Assembly: GCF_006517175.1 (NCBI RefSeq)
Contig: NZ_CP041186.1
Coordinates: 5,979,074 to 6,043,073, forward strand
Direction: 5' to 3'
DNA length: 64,000 nt
Source: Persicimonas caeni
GTDB lineage: Bacteria > Myxococcota_A > Bradymonadia > Bradymonadales > Bradymonadaceae
The notes beneath the pieces are model-generated. The model made no database searches and was not told where the DNA came from. It was given only the letters and a program-made list of their open reading frames with translations. Of the stretch, positions 37,061-44,473 are shown piece by piece. The translations under genes were made by a program, and so were the position numbers. Each line of letters starts with the position of its first letter. Positions within the stretch are counted from its first letter, which is position 1.

Positions 37061-38487
37061 TGTACGCACGAACTTGTTTGGTAGCGTTAACGCTCGTCGC
37101 AATCTCGGGCTGCAACACCTTCTTCGAGTCGAGCCCCGAGTTTATCGAGAATTCCGACGTCGGGCTCGACACGCAGGTCGAGGACGTCACCGAAGACGTG
37201 GCGGCTGCGGACGCCGAAGATGTCGACGACGTCGACACGACAGACGTCGATGATGTCGCAGATGCCGTCGATGCAGACGCGAACGAAGATGGCGGCGACG
37301 CGGTCGAAGGTGACGCAGGTGATACACCGGCGCGCGAGTGGTCGGTGACCGACTTGGCCTCGCGAGATGTCTTGCCGAAGGTCTCGCTGACAGGCTCCTC
37401 GACCGCCGGTGGTGGGCCTGCAGAGTTCGGCGTGGCGTATATCGAGGCCGATGGTGTCGGGTCCGAACAAGGCATCGCCTTCTTGGAGCGTATCGCCTTG
37501 CCACAGACAACGAAGTCCGGCAGCGAGCGAGTGAGCAGTCAGAGCGACGAGCAGTGGGATGTGGCAACGGGCGTCGATGAGGGAGGCGCGCTGGTCTGGG
37601 GGGCTGTTCAGTCGTGTCAGAACGCCATTGTCGCCCACGTTGTCACCAGTAGCTCGCAACAGGTGCCGATCGATGGGGGCGGTTGCGCGACCACCGAGAC
37701 TTTGACCCAAACCGCGATCACCGGCGGTCTGCACAAGTTTGCGGGGGTCGGAGGACCCGAGCCGAACTGGGTGTGGACAGGCGAAGCGAGTAACACCGAG
37801 GACTTGATCTCCGCGATCAACGAGAGCTTCGCTCCGAACACCACCGACCAGACGATCGTGCGCTCATCCGAATTCCGCATCGATCCCGACTTTATTCGAG
37901 CTTCCGGTGGACGCCTGGTGTTGATGCGCTCGGCCGATCGGAAAAATGTAGTCGTTTGGGACGCCGTGGCACGTTCACAGAATGCTCTGGCACCCGTGCT
38001 GCTCGACGATATCAACCTGACGAATGGTGGAGACCTGATCTGGCTCGAAAACCACGACTACTTGTTGGTGACCTTCACTGACGAGCGGCTCAACTTGTCG
38101 ACCTTGACGTGCGACTTGTCCTCGTCGAGCCCCTGTGGGGACTCGACTGTCCTCGATTTTGTTGACGAGCAGACAACCGAGGCGTTCGGTGTGGCTGCGT
38201 TCAGCAGCGGCTTCGTGCTCGGGGCGCTCGTCAGCAATCAACAAGGGCATTCGCTCGTATTTCGTGTGTACACGGTCACGGCCACCGTGGACAGCTACCT
38301 TCTGGAGAGTTCGGACTCTTATAGTGTTCAGTTGAGTGATGTGTCCCCCGTCGACTTCGACGTTGCCGCGGCGTTCACCGATGGAGAGTTGTTCGTCGCT
38401 GCCGCCGTCCTGCGAGAGCCGGCTGGCTCGCGGAGTGTGGAAGTGCACGGCTATCGTTTCCCCGACTTCTGGTCGACCGACTACTAA
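37060..38487 (+). CDS. Lipoprotein of unknown function with acidic Asp-rich linker
   Basis: 475 residues. ATG 37060 overlaps the upstream stop and has GGAGGTGG as ribosome site. The lipoprotein signal ends in AISGC. An Asp/Val/Ala/Glu tract (about 35-90, pattern DVDDVDTTDVDD) leads to a beta-rich region of about 370 residues with propeller-like spacing of SGFVLGALVS and ELFVAAAVL type strands. No family is recognised. Its TAA stop is formed by the TA target of the adjacent MITE plus the first base of that element. Removing the island would leave the same stop, so the protein is unaffected. Confidence 0.8.
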   Translation: MYARTCLVALTLVAISGCNTFFESSPEFIENSDVGLDTQVEDVTEDVAAADAEDVDDVDTTDVDDVADAVDADANEDGGDAVEGDAGDTPAREWSVTDLASRDVLPKVSLTGSSTAGGGPAEFGVAYIEADGVGSEQGIAFLERIALPQTTKSGSERVSSQSDEQWDVATGVDEGGALVWGAVQSCQNAIVAHVVTSSSQQVPIDGGGCATTETLTQTAITGGLHKFAGVGGPEPNWVWTGEASNTEDLISAINESFAPNTTDQTIVRSSEFRIDPDFIRASGGRLVLMRSADRKNVVVWDAVARSQNALAPVLLDDINLTNGGDLIWLENHDYLLVTFTDERLNLSTLTCDLSSSSPCGDSTVLDFVDEQTTEAFGVAAFSSGFVLGALVSNQQGHSLVFRVYTVTATVDSYLLESSDSYSVQLSDVSPVDFDVAAAFTDGELFVAAAVLREPAGSRSVEVHGYRFPDFWSTDY

Positions 38488-38700
38488 GTGCAAACACACA
38501 ATTCATGTGACTTACGAGAAGCACCTGCTCCGATGAGCCGCCATGACAGTTGCACCTGCTCTTGGTTCTTGGTTCTTGGTAGGGACGTCGAAGCATCGAC
38601 CAAGTACCAAGAACCAACCACCAAGAACAGGTGCATGCTTGCCAGGCGATTCAGCAGCCGGAGAGCGACTCTTAAAGTACATAACTTCCGTGTTTGCACT
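38487..38700. mobile_element. MITE-like element with IS630-type ends
   Basis: 214 bp with no coding capacity, bounded by TA on both sides (38485-38486 and 38701-38702). The left end AGTGCAAACACACAATT and the right end read inwards, AGTGCAAACACGGAAGT, match the left and right ends of the neighbouring IS630 copies. The interior is unrelated to the IS. It contains an imperfect 30-bp palindrome (38552-38581 with 38605-38634) built of TTCTTGG repeats, and a direct repeat GCACCTGCTC (38521-38530 and 38552-38561). It is probably mobilised in trans by the IS630 transposase. Confidence 0.75.
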
Positions 38701-38789
38701 TAAGTGCAATCACATAATTTTTGGCAGAAACGGTGTCTAGATTCGGGTCTTGCTGGGGAATGAGCCCCACCTTGACCGGAGACGAAATC

Positions 38790-39314
38790 ATGGGACGTCC
38801 TGCCAAACATATCCAGCTCGCAAAAGAGCAAATCAACGAGTTGCACGAGTTCTATCACCACGCCAAGGTCGCCAGGGAGCGAACGCGAGCCCAAATAGTG
38901 TTGCTCGCTGGCGAGCAAGGCCTGTCTGCCCCTGAAATTGCACGCCTCGTGAACATGAGCCAGCAGACCGTGGGTAGATGGATTGCTCGATATCTCGATG
39001 AAGGCATTGATGGGTTTGCAGATCGGCCTCGAACCGGTGCTCCATCGAAAGTAACTGAGGAGTTTGTCGAGCGGCTCATCGAGGTGGTGCGCCACCGCCC
39101 GCGTGCCCTGGACCAGTCTGTTTCGACCTGGACGCTCGAGCATCTTGCCGAGTTCATGGCCGAAGAGTTCGATATCGAGGTCAGTGGCGAGACCATTCGC
39201 CGGCATCTCGCCGACAATGGAATCGTTTTGCGCCGTCCACAGCACAAGATCACAAGCCCCGATCCGTTGTACCGCGTAAAAAAGCGCAGATTGAAGCCAC
39301 CCGAGAAAACTTAG
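38790..39314 (+). CDS. IS630 transposase OrfA, N-terminal HTH part (copy 1)
   Basis: 174 residues from ATG 38790 (GGAG 8 bp upstream). Helix-turn-helix DNA-binding domains: LSAPEIARLVNMSQQTVGRW in the N-terminal paired-type HTH, then a second, winged-helix-like region (EFDIEVSGETIRRHLADNGI). The frame ends at TAG 39312-39314 unless ribosomes shift at 39278-39284, which produces the full transposase fused to OrfB. Confidence 0.88.
   Translation: MGRPAKHIQLAKEQINELHEFYHHAKVARERTRAQIVLLAGEQGLSAPEIARLVNMSQQTVGRWIARYLDEGIDGFADRPRTGAPSKVTEEFVERLIEVVRHRPRALDQSVSTWTLEHLAEFMAEEFDIEVSGETIRRHLADNGIVLRRPQHKITSPDPLYRVKKRRLKPPEKT
39278..39284 (+). promoter_or_regulatory. Programmed -1 frameshift site A_AAA_AAG (copy 1)
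   Basis: The heptamer sits in phase with OrfA as gtA AAA AAG. A -1 slip continues in the OrfB frame as AQIEATRENLGDDEVLYYAD, giving an uninterrupted IS630 transposase. Confidence 0.8.
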
Positions 39315-39325
39315 GCGACGACGAG

Positions 39326-39859
39326 GTGCTCTACTACGCAGACGAATTCAACATCAGCTGGCTGCCCACGCTTCGAGCCATGTGGTCGCCCGTCGGCCAA
39401 CAGGTCATGATTCCGACGCCTGGCATCACCACCCGACGCTACGGACTCGGCGCGGTCAACTGGCAGACCGGCGACTGCATCGTTCTGGTGCGAAGGCGCA
39501 AACGACGCATCGAGGCATGTGAGCTGCTCGAAGCCTTACTTACCAAGCACCCCGACAAGACCGTTTACGTCGTCTGGGACAACGCTGCGATGCACTCAAA
39601 AAAGGAAATCGATCACGTCGTCGACCAGAGCAATGGTAGACTCAAGCTGCTGTATCTGCCGACCTACTCACCATGGCTCAATCCGATCGAGATGCTGTGG
39701 AGGCACTGGCGCCGGGAAGTGACTCACTGCGAACTGTTTGAAACCATCGACGCGCTTGTCGATGCCACCAATGACTTTTTCGATCGCTGTAATCGACTGC
39801 GCCATAAGGTGCTATCGATCATTGGCTCAAAGCACCAAGACTTCTGTGTTTGCACTTAA
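39326..39859 (+). CDS. IS630 transposase OrfB, DDE catalytic part (copy 1)
   Basis: 177 residues from the first possible start; in practice it is probably made only as an OrfA-OrfB fusion. DDE triad of the IS630/Tc1 superfamily: first Asp in YYADEF, second in VVWDNAAMH, Glu in SPWLNPIEMLWRHW. It ends FCVCT, and its TAA stop uses the TA target dinucleotide plus the next base (39857-39859), so termination depends on the base flanking the insertion. Confidence 0.9.
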   Translation: MLYYADEFNISWLPTLRAMWSPVGQQVMIPTPGITTRRYGLGAVNWQTGDCIVLVRRRKRRIEACELLEALLTKHPDKTVYVVWDNAAMHSKKEIDHVVDQSNGRLKLLYLPTYSPWLNPIEMLWRHWRREVTHCELFETIDALVDATNDFFDRCNRLRHKVLSIIGSKHQDFCVCT

Positions 39860-39945
39860 GTGCAATCACATAATTTTTGGCAGAAACGGTGTCTAGATTC
39901 GGGTCTTGCTGGGGAATGAGCCCCACCTTGACCGGAGACGAAATC

Positions 39946-40470
39946 ATGGGACGTCCTGCCAAACATATCCAGCTCGCAAAAGAGCAAATCAACGAGTTGC
40001 ACGAGTTCTATCACCACGCCAAGGTCGCCAGGGAGCGAACGCGAGCCCAAATAGTGTTGCTCGCTGGCGAGCAAGGCCTGTCTGCCCCTGAAATTGCACG
40101 CCTCGTGAACATGAGCCAGCAGACCGTGGGTAGATGGATTGCTCGATATCTCGATGAAGGCATTGATGGGTTTGCAGATCGGCCTCGAACCGGTGCTCCA
40201 TCGAAAGTAACTGAGGAGTTTGTCGAGCGGCTCATCGAGGTGGTGCGCCACCGCCCGCGTGCCCTGGACCAGTCTGTTTCGACCTGGACGCTCGAGCATC
40301 TTGCCGAGTTCATGGCCGAAGAGTTCGATATCGAGGTCAGTGGCGAGACCATTCGCCGGCATCTCGCCGACAATGGAATCGTTTTGCGCCGTCCACAGCA
40401 CAAGATCACAAGCCCCGATCCGTTGTACCGCGTAAAAAAGCGCAGATTGAAGCCACCCGAGAAAACTTAG
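39946..40470 (+). CDS. IS630 transposase OrfA (copy 2)
   Basis: Identical in translation to OrfA of copy 1: 174 residues, two HTH regions, TAG stop at 40468-40470. Intact, so both copies look potentially active. Confidence 0.88.
   Translation: MGRPAKHIQLAKEQINELHEFYHHAKVARERTRAQIVLLAGEQGLSAPEIARLVNMSQQTVGRWIARYLDEGIDGFADRPRTGAPSKVTEEFVERLIEVVRHRPRALDQSVSTWTLEHLAEFMAEEFDIEVSGETIRRHLADNGIVLRRPQHKITSPDPLYRVKKRRLKPPEKT
40434..40440 (+). promoter_or_regulatory. Programmed -1 frameshift site A_AAA_AAG (copy 2)
   Basis: Same slippery heptamer and phase as in copy 1. Confidence 0.78.
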
Positions 40471-40481
40471 GCGACGACGAG

Positions 40482-41015
40482 GTGCTCTACTACGCAGACG
40501 AATTCAACATCAGCTGGCTGCCCACGCTTCGAGCCATGTGGTCGCCCGTCGGCCAACAGGTCATGATTCCGACGCCTGGCATCACCACCCGACGCTACGG
40601 ACTCGGCGCGGTCAACTGGCAGACCGGCGACTGCATCGTTCTGGTGCGAAGGCGCAAACGACGCATCGAGGCATGTGAGCTGCTCGAAGCCTTACTTACC
40701 AAGCACCCCGACAAGACCGTTTACGTCGTCTGGGACAACGCTGCGATGCACTCAAAAAAGGAAATCGATCACGTCGTCGACCAGAGCAATGGTAGACTCA
40801 AGCTGCTGTATCTGCCGACCTACTCACCATGGCTCAATCCGATCGAGATGCTGTGGAGGCACTGGCGCCGGGAAGTGACTCACTGCGAACTGTTTGAAAC
40901 CATCGACGCGCTTGTCGATGCCACCAATGACTTTTTCGATCGCTGTAATCGACTGCGCCATAAGGTGCTATCGATCATTGGCTCAAAGCACCAAGACTTC
41001 TGTGTTTGCACTTAA
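40482..41015 (+). CDS. IS630 transposase OrfB (copy 2)
   Basis: Identical in translation to OrfB of copy 1, with an intact DDE triad. Here the TAA stop (41013-41015) is made of the right-hand TA target plus a chromosomal A, and it overlaps the stop codon of the convergent antiporter gene. Confidence 0.9.
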   Translation: MLYYADEFNISWLPTLRAMWSPVGQQVMIPTPGITTRRYGLGAVNWQTGDCIVLVRRRKRRIEACELLEALLTKHPDKTVYVVWDNAAMHSKKEIDHVVDQSNGRLKLLYLPTYSPWLNPIEMLWRHWRREVTHCELFETIDALVDATNDFFDRCNRLRHKVLSIIGSKHQDFCVCT

Positions 41016-43147
41016 GACGCGGCTGTGTCAGACGGTCGCACTTCCTTGCCGACCACGAATAGAATTGCCGCCAGAGCCCCCAGCCCCAACACGTGCGCCA
41101 GCACGACCGGCAAGCCGACCGCCACCCCCACATATCCCAAGCTCGCCGCCACCAGCATGACGGTGGCGGCGTAGGGAAACTGGGTGCGCACATGGTCGAT
41201 ATGGTCGACCGACGAGGCGATCGAGCTCATGACGGTGGTGTCTGAAATCGGCGAGCAGTGGTCGCCGAAGATCGCGCCGTCGAGCACCGCGCCGAAGCAG
41301 AGCATCAAGATGATGCTGCCGCCGGCGACCCCATCGGTCATGTAGTAGGCCAGCGGGATGATCGCCGGCAGCAAGATGCCCATCGTGCCCCAGGAGGTGC
41401 CGGTGGCGAACGCGATCACAGACGCCAGCAGGAAGGTCAGAATCGGCAGCATCGCCGGGGTGATCAGGTCGTGGACCGCGCCTACCAGATAGATGCTCGT
41501 GCCGAGATCGCTGCACACGCCCTGAATGGACCAGGCGAGCACCAAGATCGCCACGGCGAGCCACATCGCCGGGATGGCTTTGAGCCAGCTCATGAGCGCT
41601 TCGCCCATGCTCAACAATCCTTGAGCGACGGCCATGACGATGGCGGTGATACTCCCCAAAAGTGCCGCCCAGAAGAGCACCTTGGCGTTGTCGGCGTTCG
41701 AAAATGCGTCTCGCCACGCGCTCCAATCGGCCAGATCTCCGGCGGCGGTGCTCCAAGCGGCCACCAGGCCGGCCCAGTCGGCTTCGCCGAAGAGGACGTC
41801 CCCGAGGCCGGGAATCGCACCCGGGTCGGCCGCGCCAGCCCAGCCCGACCAGAACATGCCCAAGAGCGTGCCTGCGATGACCACGCCCACAGGGAGCGCG
41901 GCGTTGATCCATCGGTGAGGGATGCCCTTCTTGGGACCCATGTCGGAGACCGCGCTGCTCGACAGCGGCGTCGAGCCCGGCCGCAAGACCTTGCCGGTCT
42001 TCTGCGCGCGGCGCTCGGCCTCGAGCATCGGTCCGAAGTCGCGGCGCATCAGCCCGTTGAGCACCACGAAGGCGAGCGCGAAGATGCAGTAGAAGCGAAG
42101 GGGAATGATCCCGAAGAAGATTTCGTAGCCGCTCGTCTGCAGGTCGAGCTGTTTGGCGAGCACGTCGAAGAGGCCGACCTCGTAGCCAATCCAGGTCGAG
42201 ATGATGGCGATGCCGGCGATGGGCGCGCTCGTCGAGTCGACGATATAGGCGAGTTTTTCGCGGCTGACGCGCTTTTCGTCGGCCAGCGGGCGCATGGTGG
42301 TGCCGGTGACGATGGTGTTGGCGTAGTCGTCAAAGAAGATCGCCAAACCGACGGCGGTGGTCGCCAGTTGGGTCGAGCGCGCCGACTTGGCCAGCCAGGC
42401 GAACGCGTCGAGCACGCCCTGCATGCCGCCCATGCGCACGATCACCTGGACCATGCCGACGAGGCTGAAGGTAAAGGCGATGATGTAGAGGCTGAACGTG
42501 TCGGCGACGCTGCCCCACACGTATGTTTCGGCTGCCATCCAGGCCCCCTGAAGCGGGTTGAGCCCGGTCTGGAGCGTGGCGCCCACCCACACCGCGGCGA
42601 CGAGCGCGATGATCAGGCGCCGGAAGAAGAGGGCGACGAGCACCGCGATCAGCGGCGGCAGCACAGCCTGCCAGCCGCCGACGCGCTTGGTGGCGTCGAG
42701 CGCGTCGTAGGGGGCGGCTCGGCCGGGCTCGACCCAAGCGCGCACCTGGACGTTGGGGTCGTCATAGCGCACGTCGACCTTGAGGTTGCCGTCGGCGTCG
42801 GGCGCGACCCCCCTGACGATCTCGGCGTTGGTCATGCGCTGCAATTCTTGAAAGACCGGCTGGCGGCCCGGCTCGGGGCCTTCGTAGCGAAAGCGGAGCC
42901 GAACCGGATCCTGTTCGCTCGCTCCCATCTCGGCGGCGGCTTTTTCGAGCGCGGCGGTGTTCTCGCGCACCACGACCTGGGCGGTCAGACCCTGCTGAGT
43001 GTCGGGCGCTGCCTGGGTGAACGGCAGGATGACCAGGCACAGCAAAATGGCCAGGCCAAAGCCGGCGATGCGGCGCGGCGTCAGAGTCGCCTCTTGGGCA
43101 CTCTCCGGGCGCTCTTCCGCGCCCGATTTTTGGGATTCATCGGTCAT
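41012..43147 (-). CDS. Na+/H+ antiporter, NhaC family
   Basis: 711 residues from ATG 43147. After one N-terminal helix (about 28-48) there is an approximately 110-residue extracytoplasmic insert (from QAAPDTQQGLTAQVVVREN), then a multi-helix NhaC-type transporter. Signature strings: GLAIFFDDYANTIVTGTTMRPL, STSAPIAGIAIISTWIGYE and FATGTSWGTMGILLPAIIPLAY, then AVLDGAIFGDHCSPISDTTV. It would exchange Na+ for H+ across the inner membrane, plausible for a saline habitat. The N-terminal insert is not usual for NhaC. The last codon plus TAA touches the IS island; without the island the stop would be TAG. Confidence 0.9.
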   Translation of the reverse strand: MTDESQKSGAEERPESAQEATLTPRRIAGFGLAILLCLVILPFTQAAPDTQQGLTAQVVVRENTAALEKAAAEMGASEQDPVRLRFRYEGPEPGRQPVFQELQRMTNAEIVRGVAPDADGNLKVDVRYDDPNVQVRAWVEPGRAAPYDALDATKRVGGWQAVLPPLIAVLVALFFRRLIIALVAAVWVGATLQTGLNPLQGAWMAAETYVWGSVADTFSLYIIAFTFSLVGMVQVIVRMGGMQGVLDAFAWLAKSARSTQLATTAVGLAIFFDDYANTIVTGTTMRPLADEKRVSREKLAYIVDSTSAPIAGIAIISTWIGYEVGLFDVLAKQLDLQTSGYEIFFGIIPLRFYCIFALAFVVLNGLMRRDFGPMLEAERRAQKTGKVLRPGSTPLSSSAVSDMGPKKGIPHRWINAALPVGVVIAGTLLGMFWSGWAGAADPGAIPGLGDVLFGEADWAGLVAAWSTAAGDLADWSAWRDAFSNADNAKVLFWAALLGSITAIVMAVAQGLLSMGEALMSWLKAIPAMWLAVAILVLAWSIQGVCSDLGTSIYLVGAVHDLITPAMLPILTFLLASVIAFATGTSWGTMGILLPAIIPLAYYMTDGVAGGSIILMLCFGAVLDGAIFGDHCSPISDTTVMSSIASSVDHIDHVRTQFPYAATVMLVAASLGYVGVAVGLPVVLAHVLGLGALAAILFVVGKEVRPSDTAAS

Positions 43148-43229
43148 CGAAAAGCCGTCGAAGGTGAAACACGCTTGCAAGAATTCGTCTGCAAGTTCTA
43201 AGTTATGGCAGCATCGATTTTCAAGGATG

Positions 43230-43264
43230 CTAGCGCGGCCCATAGTGGATGTTTGCTGCGCTAG
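43230..43264. promoter_or_regulatory. Inverted repeat in the antiporter/zapA divergent region
   Basis: CTAGCGC (43230-43236) with GCGCTAG (43258-43264), perfect 7-bp arms and a 21-bp spacer. It lies in the 162-bp gap between the divergent starts of the antiporter and zapA. Operator or promoter-associated palindrome; no clear -35/-10 pair is visible. Confidence 0.3.
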
Positions 43265-43309
43265 AGAGAGCGGGAATCGACTTCTCGATAAATCGTTCAG
43301 GAGGAAAGT

Positions 43310-43684
43310 GTGGCATCTCGCGAGTCGAAAACCTCGACAATCAACCGGGTGGGGACTCAGACCTCATCGGAAGCCCAAGAATCGAAGCCAGTAAGCGTCG
43401 AAATTCGGGGGCAGAGGCTGTCGATTCGCAGCAACCACGATCCTGCGTTCGTGCGCAGCCTGGCCGATCATATCGACGCGAAGGTCGCCGAGTTGCAAAA
43501 GGCAGCCCCGGCGGTGTCGCTCTCCAAACTTTTGATGCTGGCAAGCATGACCGTGGCCGAAGAGCTGTTCGAGGCCCGGCAAGAGATAGATAGATTGAGA
43601 GACGAGATCACCAACAGAACTGACGCCATGCTGGCGCTCCTCGACGAGGCCGGCGGCGATGGACCGAGCCCGGAGACCGGTTGA
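43310..43684 (+). CDS. zapA: Cell division protein ZapA
   Basis: 124 residues from GTG with GGAGGAAAG upstream. ZapA bundles FtsZ protofilaments at the division septum. The family core is visible: VSVEIRGQRLSIRSNHDPAF, the helix DHIDAKVAELQKAAP, and the C-terminal coiled coil (LMLASMTVAEELFEARQEID). The N-terminal 27 residues are a variable Ser/Thr-rich extension. The downstream order (structured gap, then 5-formyl-THF cyclo-ligase) reproduces the zapA-ssrS-fau arrangement of many proteobacteria. Confidence 0.9.
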   Translation: MASRESKTSTINRVGTQTSSEAQESKPVSVEIRGQRLSIRSNHDPAFVRSLADHIDAKVAELQKAAPAVSLSKLLMLASMTVAEELFEARQEIDRLRDEITNRTDAMLALLDEAGGDGPSPETG

Positions 43685-43685
43685 G

Positions 43686-43812
43686 CCTCTGCGGAGGCAG
43701 GGTCACACGGGGTATGCTCTCTGCAAGAAATCTGCTTTTAGTGCCTGCCAGCTCGCCGTAACCGGCGGGTGGTGCCGAGGTTTGTCTTCGGCACGACCCG
43801 GATCCTGTACGC
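43686..43812 (+). ncRNA. ssrS: Candidate 6S RNA locus (positional)
   Basis: The 140-bp gap between zapA and the cyclo-ligase is where 6S RNA sits in many proteobacteria. It is strongly structured: GCCTC/GAGGC, a long-range pairing of CAGG-GTC (about 43698-43705) with GAC-CCGGATCCTG further 3', CGCCG/CCGGCG, and a GTGCCGAG/TTCGGCAC hairpin. I cannot identify the conserved 6S central bubble by eye, and it is shorter than the usual 160-200 nt. The call rests on synteny and foldability. Confidence 0.35.
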
Positions 43813-43824
43813 GTGGGCACACTC

Positions 43825-44457
43825 ATGGCCGAACAGTTGCCGTCGGCAAAGAACAAAGCGGAGCTACGCACCGCGGTTCTCAAAAAGCGCGACGAGCTCA
43901 CCTCCCGTGTGGCCGAAACACACTCGCGCGACCTGTGCGAGCGCCTCGATGCGATTACCCAGCTCGAGGCTTTCTCGGCCATCGCCGGCTATGCTCCCAT
44001 CCGAAATGAAATCGACGCCACTGCCTACTTGGCCCGACGCCAAGAGCAGGGCGCACGACTCTATTTCCCACGCGTGACCGGCCCGAGCTCGTTGTGCTTC
44101 GTGCCGGTCGACTCCCTCGACGAGCTCGAGCCGGGCTCGTTCGGCGTGCCCGAGCCGCAAGGCGAGCCTGCCTCGGTCGAGGAGCTCGAGCTCTTCTTGG
44201 TTCCCGGCGTAGCCTTCGACAAGCAGGGGCGCCGGTTGGGCTTCGGGCGTGGGTTCTACGACCGTGCCCTGGCGCGAGCGCTAAGTGCTCGAAAAAGAAA
44301 TCAAACATCCAAACTCACGCCCCCGGTTTTGGTCGGCGTGTGCTATCATTGGCAACTCATCGAGGGCGAGATTCCCGTCGAGCCTCACGATATTTCAATG
44401 GACGTCATCGCGACCGACGAGGAGACCATCTGGTGTTCTCGCGATCGTCTGACATAA
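43825..44457 (+). CDS. 5-formyltetrahydrofolate cyclo-ligase
   Basis: 210 residues. Converts 5-formyl-THF to 5,10-methenyl-THF with ATP in one-carbon metabolism. Family motifs: [15 protein letters not shown] at the N-terminus, [41 protein letters not shown] with FYDR, and [10 protein letters not shown], then [14 protein letters not shown]. The start is probably ATG 43825; an in-frame GTG at 43813 adds four residues. Located after zapA and the candidate 6S locus, and 16 bp before the RNase Y start. Confidence 0.9.
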   Translation: MAEQLPSAKNKAELRTAVLKKRDELTSRVAETHSRDLCERLDAITQLEAFSAIAGYAPIRNEIDATAYLARRQEQGARLYFPRVTGPSSLCFVPVDSLDELEPGSFGVPEPQGEPASVEELELFLVPGVAFDKQGRRLGFGRGFYDRALARALSARKRNQTSKLTPPVLVGVCYHWQLIEGEIPVEPHDISMDVIATDEETIWCSRDRLT

Positions 44458-44473
44458 ATTTTTAGGAGTAGTG

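Larger units (their letters stand above)
38703..39856 (+). mobile_element. IS630-family insertion sequence, copy 1
   Basis: 1154 bp flanked by TA dinucleotides (38701-38702 and 39857-39858). Terminal inverted repeats are AGTGCAATCACATAA (left) and AGTGCAAACACAGAA (right, read inwards), with two mismatches in the first 13 bp. It carries two overlapping-phase transposase ORFs joined by a frameshift signal. Copy 2 follows directly with only the shared TA between them, and all reading frames compared are identical, so the duplication is very recent. Confidence 0.92.
39859..41012 (+). mobile_element. IS630-family insertion sequence, copy 2 (tandem)
   Basis: Second 1154-bp copy, same orientation, period 1156 bp including the shared TA (39857-39858). 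It is flanked on the right by TA 41013-41014. Left and right ends are as in copy 1. The array MITE-IS-IS could arise by repeated insertion at the TA next to an existing end, or by replication or recombination. Collapse or expansion in assembly should also be considered. Confidence 0.92.

Noticed and set aside
38790-39859. IS630 transposase as a frameshifted pseudogene
   Set aside because: The heptamer A_AAA_AAG is in the right phase and both copies are identical and intact, so programmed frameshifting is the simpler reading.
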